Below are positions 1 through 7,482 of a stretch of 11,223 nucleotides of DNA, piece by piece. The notes below the pieces were generated by a model, which worked only from the letters and a program-made list of their open reading frames with translations, had not been told where the DNA came from and did no database searches. Both the position numbers and the translations under genes were made by a program. How positions within the stretch are numbered: the first letter of the stretch is position 1; every line of letters starts with the position of its first letter. Source of the stretch: JAIPEK01 sp041685935 (lineage in GTDB: Bacteria; Desulfobacterota; Desulfobacteria; Desulfobacterales; Desulfobacteraceae); contig JAWLES010000076.1 in NCBI GenBank assembly GCA_041685935.1, positions 1-11,223 of the forward strand. The letters are read 5' to 3'.

Positions 1-1272
1 TCCGGTTCGGATATCAAACTCGGCCATATTACCCAAAGGCTTGAAAACCAGGGAGCCAGAATCTTCAAAGGCCACGGCGGGGACCAGATCGGCGGAGCTG
101 ATGTGGTGGTGACCTCAACTGCCATTACCCAGGACAATCCCGAAGTCATCCAGGCAAAAGAGAGGGGGACCCCCATTATTCAGCGGGCTGAAATGCTGGC
201 CGAACTCATGCGAATCAAATACGCCATCGCTGTATCCGGGGCCCACGGCAAAACTTCCACCACCTCCATGATAGCAGAGGTGCTGAATACTGCCGGGCTG
301 GACCCAACGGTTATTGTGGGCGGGCTTTTAAAAAACCTGGACACGAATGCCCTTCACGGCAAAGGGGACTATATAGTGGCAGAGGCTGACGAAAGTGACG
401 GCTCGTTCCTCAAATACTCACCCGCAATCGCAGCTGTCACCAATATCGACCTGGAGCACCTTGACTATTACACCGATATCGAGGACATCAAGGAAAAGTT
501 CCTCAGGTTTATCAACTCCGTCCCTTTCTACGGAGTATCCGTCCTTTGCCTTGATGATGAGCATATCCAGGATATTCTCCCGGATATTCACGTCCGGCAC
601 ATCACCTTCGGAATGACCGCCCAGGCCGATGTGCAGGCAAAGGAGATCGGATTCAAGGGAACCACCTCCTCATTCAGGGTCATTTCAAAGGGGACGTCTC
701 TCGGTAGGATCACACTGAACCTTTCGGGGCGGCACAACATATCAAACGCCCTTGCAGCCGTTGCAACGGCCCTTGAACTCTCAATCCCCTTTGAAACCAT
801 TAAAAAGGCACTTGAAAAAATAGAGGGGGTGAAACGCCGGCTTGAAATAAAAGGGGAAAAAAACGGTATTCTGGTTATGGACGATTACGGTCATCACCCC
901 ACGGAAATCACGGCAACACTCCAGGCAGTGCGGGAAAGTTTCCCGGAAAAACGGATGGTCGTGCTTTTCCAGCCACACAGGTATACCAGGACCCAAAAAC
1001 TGTTCAATGATTTTGCCACATCTTTCTACCGGTCTGACAGACTTGTTCTGCTGCCGGTGTACGCGGCAAGCGAACCCGAGATAGAGGGGGTAAACTCAAA
1101 AAATCTGGCTTATGCAATCCAGGAACACGGCCATAAAAACGTATCCTATGCAAACGACTTTAACGAGGCTATTTCCGTGCTGACCGGAGAACTCAAGACA
1201 AACGACCTTGTTCTGACGCTCGGGGCAGGGGATATTTACACGCTGGGAGAAAAGCTCCTTGACACAATGTAA
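1..1272 (+). CDS. murC: UDP-N-acetylmuramate--L-alanine ligase MurC, 5'-truncated by the window edge
   Basis: MurC is the cytoplasmic ATP-dependent ligase that adds L-alanine to UDP-MurNAc, the first step of the peptidoglycan stem peptide. The reading frame is open from base 1, and the residues before the GTG at 103 (SGSDIKLGHITQRLENQGARI) match the MurC N-terminal domain. That GTG is therefore internal, and about 25-30 residues with the real start lie outside the window. In the 423 visible residues I see the Mur ligase P-loop GAHGKTSTT (about 80-88), EADESDGSF (128-136), TNIDLEHLDYY (147-157), the uridine/Mg-region GRHNISNALA (243-252), DDYGHHPTE (294-302) and QPHRYTRT (324-331), which covers the central ATPase and C-terminal domains. 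The last bases are followed at once by murB, and the two may overlap by 14 bases. All key motifs are intact and the identification is secure. Confidence 0.96.
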   Translation, partial: SGSDIKLGHITQRLENQGARIFKGHGGDQIGGADVVVTSTAITQDNPEVIQAKERGTPIIQRAEMLAELMRIKYAIAVSGAHGKTSTTSMIAEVLNTAGLDPTVIVGGLLKNLDTNALHGKGDYIVAEADESDGSFLKYSPAIAAVTNIDLEHLDYYTDIEDIKEKFLRFINSVPFYGVSVLCLDDEHIQDILPDIHVRHITFGMTAQADVQAKEIGFKGTTSSFRVISKGTSLGRITLNLSGRHNISNALAAVATALELSIPFETIKKALEKIEGVKRRLEIKGEKNGILVMDDYGHHPTEITATLQAVRESFPEKRMVVLFQPHRYTRTQKLFNDFATSFYRSDRLVLLPVYAASEPEIEGVNSKNLAYAIQEHGHKNVSYANDFNEAISVLTGELKTNDLVLTLGAGDIYTLGEKLLDTM

Positions 1273-1285
1273 GACGGAAAACAGT

Positions 1286-2206
1286 ATGACAGAGGACACC
1301 GCCAAAGACTACAAAACGCTGTTCAAGGGGATTGAAACCCTGGTGTCCGAACCCATGGCGCGCCATACCTCGTTCGGTGTCGGCGGACCGGCCGAAGTCC
1401 TTGTTCTGCCGGAAACAAAACAGGATGTGGCAAGGATACTGAGGATCTGCCGGGAAGAGCGGCTGAAAACCATTATTGTGGGAGGCGGCACCAACATTCT
1501 TGTCCCTGATTCCGGAATTGCCGGGGTGGTCATCCGTCTTTTGAAGCTGAAACAAAAGATCGTGGAAAACCGGCCCGACTCAAAAAAGGTCCTGCTGGAT
1601 ATCCCTGCAGGGTATTCGCTTGCTTCGGTATTGCGGCTGTGTTCTAAAAGCGGCCTTGAGGGAGCGGAGTTTGCAGCCGGTATTCCCGGCACCATAGGAG
1701 GAGCCGTCCGGATGAATGCAGGAACACCGACTGGCTCCATGTCTGACATAGTTGCCTCTGTGGAGGTAACGGACAGCAGCGGGGAAACAAATATAATCCC
1801 GGGAGAACATCTTGATTTTTCATACCGGTGCCTTGACAGCATAAACGGTGTCATAACCGGGGTTTCACTGCTGCTTTCCAGGGAAGACAGAAAGGTCGTA
1901 AGGAAACGGATATACCGAAACTATATCCGGAAAAAAACAACCCAGCCCCTTTTGCAGAAAAGCGCCGGATGCTTTTTTAAAAATCCGGTTGACGGAAAGC
2001 CTGCAGGGGAACTGATCGAGCGCTGCGGGCTGAAAGGGGTAAAAATCGGCGGCGCCATGGTCTCCCCGATTCATGCCAATTTTATTGTGAATACCGGCAG
2101 TGCGGTATCCAGGGATATTTTAAAACTCAAGGACTTTATTTTAAAAGAGGTTTTTCGGGAATTTTCCATTGAACTTCAGCCGGAGGTAATCATTAAAGAT
2201 GAATAA
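1286..2206 (+). CDS. murB: UDP-N-acetylenolpyruvoylglucosamine reductase MurB (type II)
   Basis: MurB is the cytoplasmic FAD enzyme that uses NADPH to reduce UDP-GlcNAc-enolpyruvate to UDP-MurNAc, the substrate of MurC next door. From the ATG at 1286 it has 306 residues, normal for the family. Motifs are RHTSFGVGGPAEV near the N-terminus, the FAD loop VGGGTNILVPD (about 65-75), GAEFAAGIPGTIGGAVRMNAG-type FAD contacts (126-146), YR (180-181), SAGCFFKNP (226-234) and a terminal LQPEV whose Glu (300) matches the catalytic Glu. The type II architecture lacks the extra loop of E. coli MurB. The residue usually Ser in the GSxFKNP motif is Cys229 here (codon at 1970-1972). The start is uncertain: a TTG at 1259 in the same frame has GGAGA about 9 bases upstream and would add 9 residues, overlapping murC. 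I prefer ATG because the extra residues are not family-like. Confidence 0.95.
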   Translation: MTEDTAKDYKTLFKGIETLVSEPMARHTSFGVGGPAEVLVLPETKQDVARILRICREERLKTIIVGGGTNILVPDSGIAGVVIRLLKLKQKIVENRPDSKKVLLDIPAGYSLASVLRLCSKSGLEGAEFAAGIPGTIGGAVRMNAGTPTGSMSDIVASVEVTDSSGETNIIPGEHLDFSYRCLDSINGVITGVSLLLSREDRKVVRKRIYRNYIRKKTTQPLLQKSAGCFFKNPVDGKPAGELIERCGLKGVKIGGAMVSPIHANFIVNTGSAVSRDILKLKDFILKEVFREFSIELQPEVIIKDE

Positions 2207-3050
2207 AAGTCCCGTGAAAAACAGGTACAAAAGAGAACCTGTTGAAAAGAGAAAAAAGCTGCCCGGCTTCAAGCCGGTTATGGGTCTTGCATGTATAGTG
2301 CTTACGGCAAGCCTTGCGTTGATATTCCTTCATGATTTTGTGGTACAAATGCACTTTTTTGATGTAGCAGCCGTGACCGTGAAAGGAAACAGCCGGGTCC
2401 CGGACTACGAGATCATTGAGCTTGCAGGAATTAAACAAGACAGCTCGGTTCTGGGACTCAACCTCTTTTCCGTGGAAAAAAGGCTCGGAACCCACCCCTG
2501 GATTAACAACGCATCAGTTGAACGGAAACTGCCGTCCGGGATTTCAATTCGTATACAGGAACAACAGCCGCTGGCAATTGTAAAAATTGAAAACCTTGCG
2601 GATATTCTTATCAACACCGAGGGCATGCCGTTCAAGGAATACAGCCCGCAGACAGACAGGCTGTCCGCACTTCCGGTAATCTCCGGACTCGAACTGACAA
2701 GGGTCCGGGACAGGTACATGTTCAACAGCCGTTTGTTCAATTCCGTATTTGACGCGCTGAATCAACCTGACCTGACAAAGATAAAACATATAGAAGCTGA
2801 CAGAGACACAGGAATTACAGTTACCGGGAAAAATTCTGATACCGGCCCTCGTCCTGAGCGGGAAACAGTCAGTCTGAAGCTGGGATTCAGCAACTATGCT
2901 GAAAAAGTCGAACTAGCCGGAAAAATCGAAACCTACTTTGAAAAACGGTTTGAACGCAAAATCATCAGTTCCATAGATCTTTTCAATCCGGACCATATCA
3001 TCGTAAAAACTAAACGGAGGAGCTCAAATTGCAGGGAGACGAAAACATAA
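2199..3050 (+). CDS. ftsQ: cell division protein FtsQ (POTRA domain)
   Basis: FtsQ is a bitopic inner-membrane divisome protein that links the cytoplasmic ring to the septal peptidoglycan machinery through FtsB/FtsL. The 283-residue product has a basic cytoplasmic tail (residues 1-26, rich in Lys/Arg), one membrane segment (about 27-49), a POTRA domain opening with FFDVAAVTVKGNSRVP (from about 53) and running to about 122, with HPWINNASVERKLPSGI inside it, and then a beta-rich periplasmic domain. Sequence conservation in this family is low, but the POTRA pattern and the place between murB and ftsA make the call firm. GGAGGT at 2182-2187 serves as ribosome binding site, 11 bases before the ATG. 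The start overlaps the end of murB by 8 bases and the stop overlaps ftsA by 22, which suggests translational coupling. Confidence 0.93.
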   Translation: MNKSPVKNRYKREPVEKRKKLPGFKPVMGLACIVLTASLALIFLHDFVVQMHFFDVAAVTVKGNSRVPDYEIIELAGIKQDSSVLGLNLFSVEKRLGTHPWINNASVERKLPSGISIRIQEQQPLAIVKIENLADILINTEGMPFKEYSPQTDRLSALPVISGLELTRVRDRYMFNSRLFNSVFDALNQPDLTKIKHIEADRDTGITVTGKNSDTGPRPERETVSLKLGFSNYAEKVELAGKIETYFEKRFERKIISSIDLFNPDHIIVKTKRRSSNCRETKT

Positions 3051-4255
3051 TAGCAGGCCTGGATATCGGGACAACAAAGGTATGCGCCGTAGTCGGTGAA
3101 TATTACAACGATGAGATCAACATCATCGGTGTCGGCTCCCATCCCTCCACAGGCTTGCGCAAGGGATCGGTTATCAATATCGAATCCACTGTAACGTCGA
3201 TCAAAAAGGCTGTTGAAGAGGCTGAACTGATGGCGGGCTGCGAAATATCATCAGTATACGTCGGCATCGCAGGCAATCATATCAAAGGTATGAACAGCCA
3301 CGGAATCATTGCCATCAAGGGACGGGAGATCACCCAGAATGATGTGGACCGGGTGGTGGATGCGGCAAAGGCGGTTGCCATCCCAACTGACCGGGAAGTG
3401 CTTCATGTAATTCCCCAGGAATTCGTGGTGGATGACATGACCGCCATTCAGAACCCGGTGGGCATGACCGCGGTCAGGCTTGAAGCTAAAATTCATATCG
3501 TCACCGGAGGAGTCTCGTCTGCACGAAATATTGTCAAATGCTGCAACAAAGCAGGGCTTGAGGTCTGCGACATAGTGCTCGAGTCCCTGGCCTCCGGGGA
3601 GACGGTTTTGACAGCGGAAGAAAAAGAGCTGGGCTGCGCTCTGGCCGATATGGGAGGAGGAACAACCGACCTTGCCATATTCAAGGACAACAACATAAGA
3701 CACACGTTTGAACTCGCTCTCGGGGGCAACAACCTGACCAACGACATCTCCATCGGACTTCGGACTCCGGTGGCAGAAGCGGAAAAAATCAAAATCGAAC
3801 ACGGGACCTGCCTTGCCAACGAAATCAAAAAGGGAGAGACAATAGAGGTTCCCAATGTCGGGAAAAAGGGTACCAAAACCCTTTCCAGGGAGATCCTTGC
3901 GGAAATCCTCGAGCCGAGAATCGAGGAAATCTTTACACTGCTGAAAAAAGAGATATACAGGAACGGGCTTGAAAACGAGTTTCCTTCAGGCCTCGTTCTG
4001 ACCGGAGGAAGCGTGGTGCTCGACGGTATTTCGGACACTGCGGAATCCGTATTCAACGCTCCTGTCAGGATCGGAGAACCTGAACGCATAGGAGGCCTCA
4101 AGGATATCGTGAGAAACCCGGCTTATGCCACTGGTGTGGGACTTGTCATATTCGGCAGTAAAAAATCCGGGTGTGTGGACTTTACCGAAGACAGGAATAC
4201 CAACTTCAGCAGAATCATCAAGCGGATGAAGCAATGGTTTAAAGATATTATATAA
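3029..4255 (+). CDS. ftsA: cell division protein FtsA
   Basis: FtsA is the actin-like ATPase that anchors FtsZ filaments to the inner membrane and recruits later divisome proteins. The 408 residues show the actin-fold phosphate-1 motif LDIGTTK (11-17), the FtsA-specific 1C region (about 84-162), phosphate-2 ADMGGGTTD (206-214) and the adenosine motif LTGGSVVLDG (324-333). The last 15 residues (SRIIKRMKQWFKDII, 394-408) form the expected amphipathic membrane-targeting helix with alternating basic and bulky hydrophobic residues. The start is TTG, chosen because GGAGGAG at 3016-3022 sits 6 bases upstream and the protein then begins just before the conserved first strand; the start lies inside the last codons of ftsQ. 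It precedes ftsZ by 37 bases with no visible terminator. Confidence 0.96.
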   Translation: MQGDENIIAGLDIGTTKVCAVVGEYYNDEINIIGVGSHPSTGLRKGSVINIESTVTSIKKAVEEAELMAGCEISSVYVGIAGNHIKGMNSHGIIAIKGREITQNDVDRVVDAAKAVAIPTDREVLHVIPQEFVVDDMTAIQNPVGMTAVRLEAKIHIVTGGVSSARNIVKCCNKAGLEVCDIVLESLASGETVLTAEEKELGCALADMGGGTTDLAIFKDNNIRHTFELALGGNNLTNDISIGLRTPVAEAEKIKIEHGTCLANEIKKGETIEVPNVGKKGTKTLSREILAEILEPRIEEIFTLLKKEIYRNGLENEFPSGLVLTGGSVVLDGISDTAESVFNAPVRIGEPERIGGLKDIVRNPAYATGVGLVIFGSKKSGCVDFTEDRNTNFSRIIKRMKQWFKDII

Positions 4256-4292
4256 GCTGTGAAGTAATTTTTTAATAAAAACAGGAGGTGGG

Positions 4293-5525
4293 ATGATGAC
4301 TTTTTCTTATCTGGAAAACGAAAGTTCGGCAAAAATCAAGGTAATCGGAGTCGGCGGTGCAGGCGGAAACGCCGTTAACAACATGATAGACTCGAATCTC
4401 CAGGGAGTTAAGTTTATTGTGGCCAATACGGATGCACAAGCCCTTAACAACTCAAAGGCGGAAAAGAAAATTCAGCTCGGTGCGCAGCTGACAGAAGGGC
4501 TTGGAGCGGGAGCCGACCCGGAAATCGGGAAAGACGCCGCCATGGAAAACATTGAAGAGATAAGGGACGCCCTGGACGGCAGCCACATGGTATTCATCAC
4601 TGCCGGATTCGGAGGGGGAACCGGAACAGGTGCAGCTCCGGTTATTGCCGAGATCTGCAAGGATCTGGGGGTACTCACGGTGGCAGTTGTATCAAAACCC
4701 TTCTCCTTTGAAGGCAAAAAAAGGGACAAACAGGCACTGGAAGGGGTTGAAAGCCTGAGAGGGATCACGGACACCGTAATAACCATCCCCAACGACCGGC
4801 TGAGAGGCATTGCACCCAAAGGGGCCAGAATGCTGGATATGTTCGTTAAAGCGGATGAAATTCTTCACCATTCGGTTAAAGGTATCACTGACCTGATTAT
4901 CATGCCTGGTCTTGTGAACCTTGACTTTGCAGACGTAAGGACCACCATGAGGAAAGCCGGCATGGCACTTATGGGCATTGGAATCGCCAGCGGGGAAAAC
5001 CGGGCCATTGAAGCTGCTGAAAGGGCGATTTCCCATCCGCTGCTGGAGGACATTTCCATTTCCGGCGCCAAAGGCGTTTTAATGAACATCACTTCAAGCA
5101 GTGACCTGACACTGGATGAAATGACCGAAGCTTCGGACAGAATCCATCAGGAAGTCGGGGATGATGCTGAAATCATATGGGGCCAGACAATTGATGACAA
5201 TCTGGGCGAAGAAATGCGTATAACTGTCATAGCCACCGGTATCGGCCAGGAGGAACAGGTTCAGGACAACATCCATCATTTTGAACCCGCACCCAGGCGG
5301 AAAAAGGAATCCGCCCCGGCAGGCGGACAAAAACAGGGTATGGCAAGGGGTCATGTGAGAACCCCAACCGAAGATGAGCTCCAGAACTGGGACGACTATG
5401 AAGAACCTGCTGTGGTCCAGCGCAAGAAAGCGGTGGGAGAGGATATGTCGACCTCTTTCAGTAAAAGCTCCTTTGACGGGGATGATCTTGAAATTCCGAC
5501 CTTTTTAAGGAGAAAAGCAGACTAA
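4293..5525 (+). CDS. ftsZ: cell division protein FtsZ
   Basis: FtsZ is the tubulin-like GTPase that polymerises into the Z ring at mid-cell. In 410 residues I see the N-terminal VIGVGGAGGNAVNNM (about 17-31), the tubulin signature GGGTGTG (107-113), the NDRL region (167-170), and the T7 synergy loop NLDFAD (209-214) with the catalytic Asp residues. A polymerisation core to about 318 is followed by a polar, charged linker and the conserved C-terminal peptide DDLEIPTFLRRKAD (397-410), which binds FtsA and other partners. AGGAGGTG at 4283-4290 is the best Shine-Dalgarno in the cluster. Two ATGs are adjacent (4293 and 4296); spacing slightly favours the second, a one-residue difference. Everything expected for a functional FtsZ is present. 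Confidence 0.98.
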   Translation: MMTFSYLENESSAKIKVIGVGGAGGNAVNNMIDSNLQGVKFIVANTDAQALNNSKAEKKIQLGAQLTEGLGAGADPEIGKDAAMENIEEIRDALDGSHMVFITAGFGGGTGTGAAPVIAEICKDLGVLTVAVVSKPFSFEGKKRDKQALEGVESLRGITDTVITIPNDRLRGIAPKGARMLDMFVKADEILHHSVKGITDLIIMPGLVNLDFADVRTTMRKAGMALMGIGIASGENRAIEAAERAISHPLLEDISISGAKGVLMNITSSSDLTLDEMTEASDRIHQEVGDDAEIIWGQTIDDNLGEEMRITVIATGIGQEEQVQDNIHHFEPAPRRKKESAPAGGQKQGMARGHVRTPTEDELQNWDDYEEPAVVQRKKAVGEDMSTSFSKSSFDGDDLEIPTFLRRKAD

Positions 5526-5531
5526 CTGCTG

Positions 5532-7482
5532 ATGAAGCGGAAAAACCAGTCAGGATCCGGTAAAAAGGCAGGGGGTGTTTCGGAAAAAGGCGGCGTTTTC
5601 AAACAGGCCGGGCGGCTTGCAAAGTGCTGTATCATATATCCGAACACCTACCATACCGGCATGTCAAACCTGGGATTTCAAACCGTATACAGGTATGCAA
5701 ACCAGGTGGAAGGAGTTTCGTGTGAACGTGCGTTCCTGCCGGATTCCAAATCCGGCTGCAATCGGATCAAAAGCATTGAAACCGCCACGGATATCCGCAA
5801 TTTCGACATAATTCTGTTTTCCGTGTCCTTTGAAAATGACTACATCCATCTTGCATCTCTCCTGCAGGATGCGGGCATCCCCCTGCGGTCATGTCAAAGA
5901 GACCTATCCCACCCTCTGGTCATAGCAGGGGGAGTTGCCTGTTTTCTGAATCCGGAACCGATCGCCCATTTTATTGACTGTTTCCTCCTTGGCGAAGCCG
6001 AACCCTTCCTCGGCAAGTTTTTTGAAATTTTCAACAGTTCCGGGACCAGGGAAAAATGCCTTCAAACACTCGCGGAAAGCCTTTCGAGCGCATATATCCC
6101 GGAATTTTACACCCTGTCTGAAGAGAATATCAACGGCACACAGGTTCCTGAACCCAGGTTTGCCTATTCCCCGCAAAGAATCCGTCTGCACCATGCGGAC
6201 CTCAAAGAGCTGAGCACAACCAGCTGTATTCTGACCAAGGATACAGCATTCAGCAACACGTACCTGATAGAATCCGGCAGGGGATGCAGGCATGGCTGCA
6301 GGTTCTGCAGCGCAGGTTTCATCTACCGTCCGCCAAGGCGATACCCCGCTTCAACTGTTACCGACGCCATGGAAAAAGCCTCGGGAAGCACCGACAGAAT
6401 AGGACTTGTCAGCCCCTCTGTATCTGATCATCCGGACATTAACGACTTTTTCATCAAAGCGGCTCAAATGGGTTTGACCCTCTCCTTTTCCTCTTTCAGG
6501 GTGGATACCCTGCAACCTGATATTATTCAGAATTTGGGCAAAACCACGGTTAAAACGGCAACAATTGCTCCGGAGGCGGGCTCCCAGCGCATGAGGGATA
6601 TAATCAATNNNNNNNNNNNNNNNNNNNNNNNNNNNNNNNNNNNNNNNNNNNNNNNNNNNNNNNNNNNNNNNNNNNNNNNNNNNNNNNNNNNNNNNNNNNN
6701 NNNNNNNNCTGCAACCTGATATTATTCAGAATTTGGGCAAAACCACGGTTAAAACGGCAACAATTGCTCCGGAGGCGGGCTCCCAGCGCATGAGGGATAT
6801 AATCAATAAAAACATAACCGAAGAGCAGATTCTTGAATGTGTTAATATGCTTGTTCAGGCAGGGATTATCAACCTCAAGCTTTACATGATGGCCGGCCTC
6901 CCCTTTGAAGAAGACAGTGATGCCGAAGCGATCAGTACACTTGTGAAAAAAATAAAGCAGGTCTTCCTTGACGCCTCAAGAAAAAAGGGGAAAATCGGCA
7001 CCATCACCCTGAGTGTCAATCCATTTATCCCTAAGCCCGCCACCCCTTTCCAGTGGTGCGGCTTTTGCCCCGAGCCGGTACTGAAAAAGCGGATGAAAAT
7101 AATAAAAAACGGTTTGAAAAAGGTCTCCAATCTCCAGCTCAAGTTTGAATCCGGGAAAACCGCCAGACAGAACTGTCTTCTGTCAAAGGGAGACAGGCGG
7201 GCCGGGGACATGATCGAAAAAGCGCTTCGCATGGGATGGCCCGGAACAATGAAAGAGGAGAGTGACTATGTAAACCGTATTGTTGACAATCATTGGGATA
7301 TATATACGCCATTACCCTGGGATATTGTTGACACCGGTCTGGACAAAGGGTTTCTCATCAAGGAATACCAAAAGGCGTGCAGAGGAAAAACCTCACCCCC
7401 CTGCCCGGGCATCGACTGCTCCAAGTGTGGTATTTGCCGAACCTCTACAGCCATTGCACCGCATCTTTCTGAAAACAGATAA
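5532..7482 (+). CDS. B12-binding-like radical SAM protein of unknown function, interrupted by a false scaffold gap
   Basis: This is a radical SAM protein with an N-terminal Rossmann-like domain related to B12-binding domains. The first part (359 residues, to base 6608) has YPNTYHTGMSNLG (36-48), the region around VIAGGVACFLNPEP (130-143) and the 4Fe-4S motif CRHGCRFC (Cys 252, 256, 259). APEAGSQRMRDIIN (346-359) then runs into the N gap. The second part repeats those last 33 residues and continues with KNITEEQ, MAGLPFEED, LSVNPFIPKPATPFQW, GDRR and LPWDIVDTGLDKGFL. It ends in a Cys-rich tail CPGIDCSKCGIC. With one repeat copy and the Ns removed the frame is continuous: 359 + 224 = 583 residues. 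Family resemblance is to the rSAM_fuse_unch group (TIGR03960), from memory, but without the DUF2344 domain often fused to it. The start is 6 bases after ftsZ with no close Shine-Dalgarno, so it may be coupled to ftsZ translation. Substrate unknown; the canonical DxHxxG cobalamin motif is absent. Confidence 0.88.
6510..6608 (+). repeat. left copy of a 99-base perfect direct repeat flanking the N gap
   Basis: These 99 bases, from ctgcaacctg to ataatcaat, are identical base for base to 6709-6807 on the other side of the Ns. They encode the stretch from LQPDIIQNLG to QRMRDIIN of the radical SAM protein. The copy ends exactly where the Ns begin, as expected when two assembly contigs share a k-mer-length end, and not as expected for a natural repeat. 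It should be counted once. Confidence 0.97.
6609..6708. other. assembly gap, 100 Ns
   Basis: Exactly 100 Ns, the conventional filler for a gap of unknown length. Because the same 99 bases abut it on both sides and joining them restores one reading frame, the real sequence probably has no missing bases here. Deleting 199 bases (the Ns plus one repeat copy) would repair the gene. Confidence 0.98.
6709..6807 (+). repeat. right copy of the 99-base direct repeat flanking the N gap
   Basis: Second identical copy of 6510-6608. It starts at the first base after the Ns and is in frame with the downstream coding sequence (codon start at 6709). The apparent TTG start at 6733 inside it is not a real start, because the same codon lies mid-protein in the left copy. 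Confidence 0.97.

Noticed and set aside
103..105. GTG at 103 as the start of murC
   Set aside because: The frame is open upstream to base 1 and the upstream residues fit the MurC N-terminal domain, so the gene is cut by the window edge and does not start here.
1309..1854. 181-codon open frame on the minus strand inside murB
   Set aside because: It lies antisense to conserved MurB codons, is rich in Ser/Pro/Arg as such shadows are, and resembles no protein I know.
3251..4101. Two long minus-strand open frames (about 180-200 codons) inside ftsA
   Set aside because: Both are antisense to well-conserved ftsA sequence, overlap each other and show no domain features.
4256..4292. Promoter or terminator between ftsA and ftsZ
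   Set aside because: The 37 bases are AT-rich but lack a -35/-10 pair at correct spacing and any hairpin; only the ribosome binding site is convincing.
6510..6807. True tandem duplication or insertion-related target repeat in the radical SAM gene
   Set aside because: The copies meet the Ns exactly on both sides, are identical over 99 bases, and one copy restores a normal family protein. No mobile-element sequence is visible.
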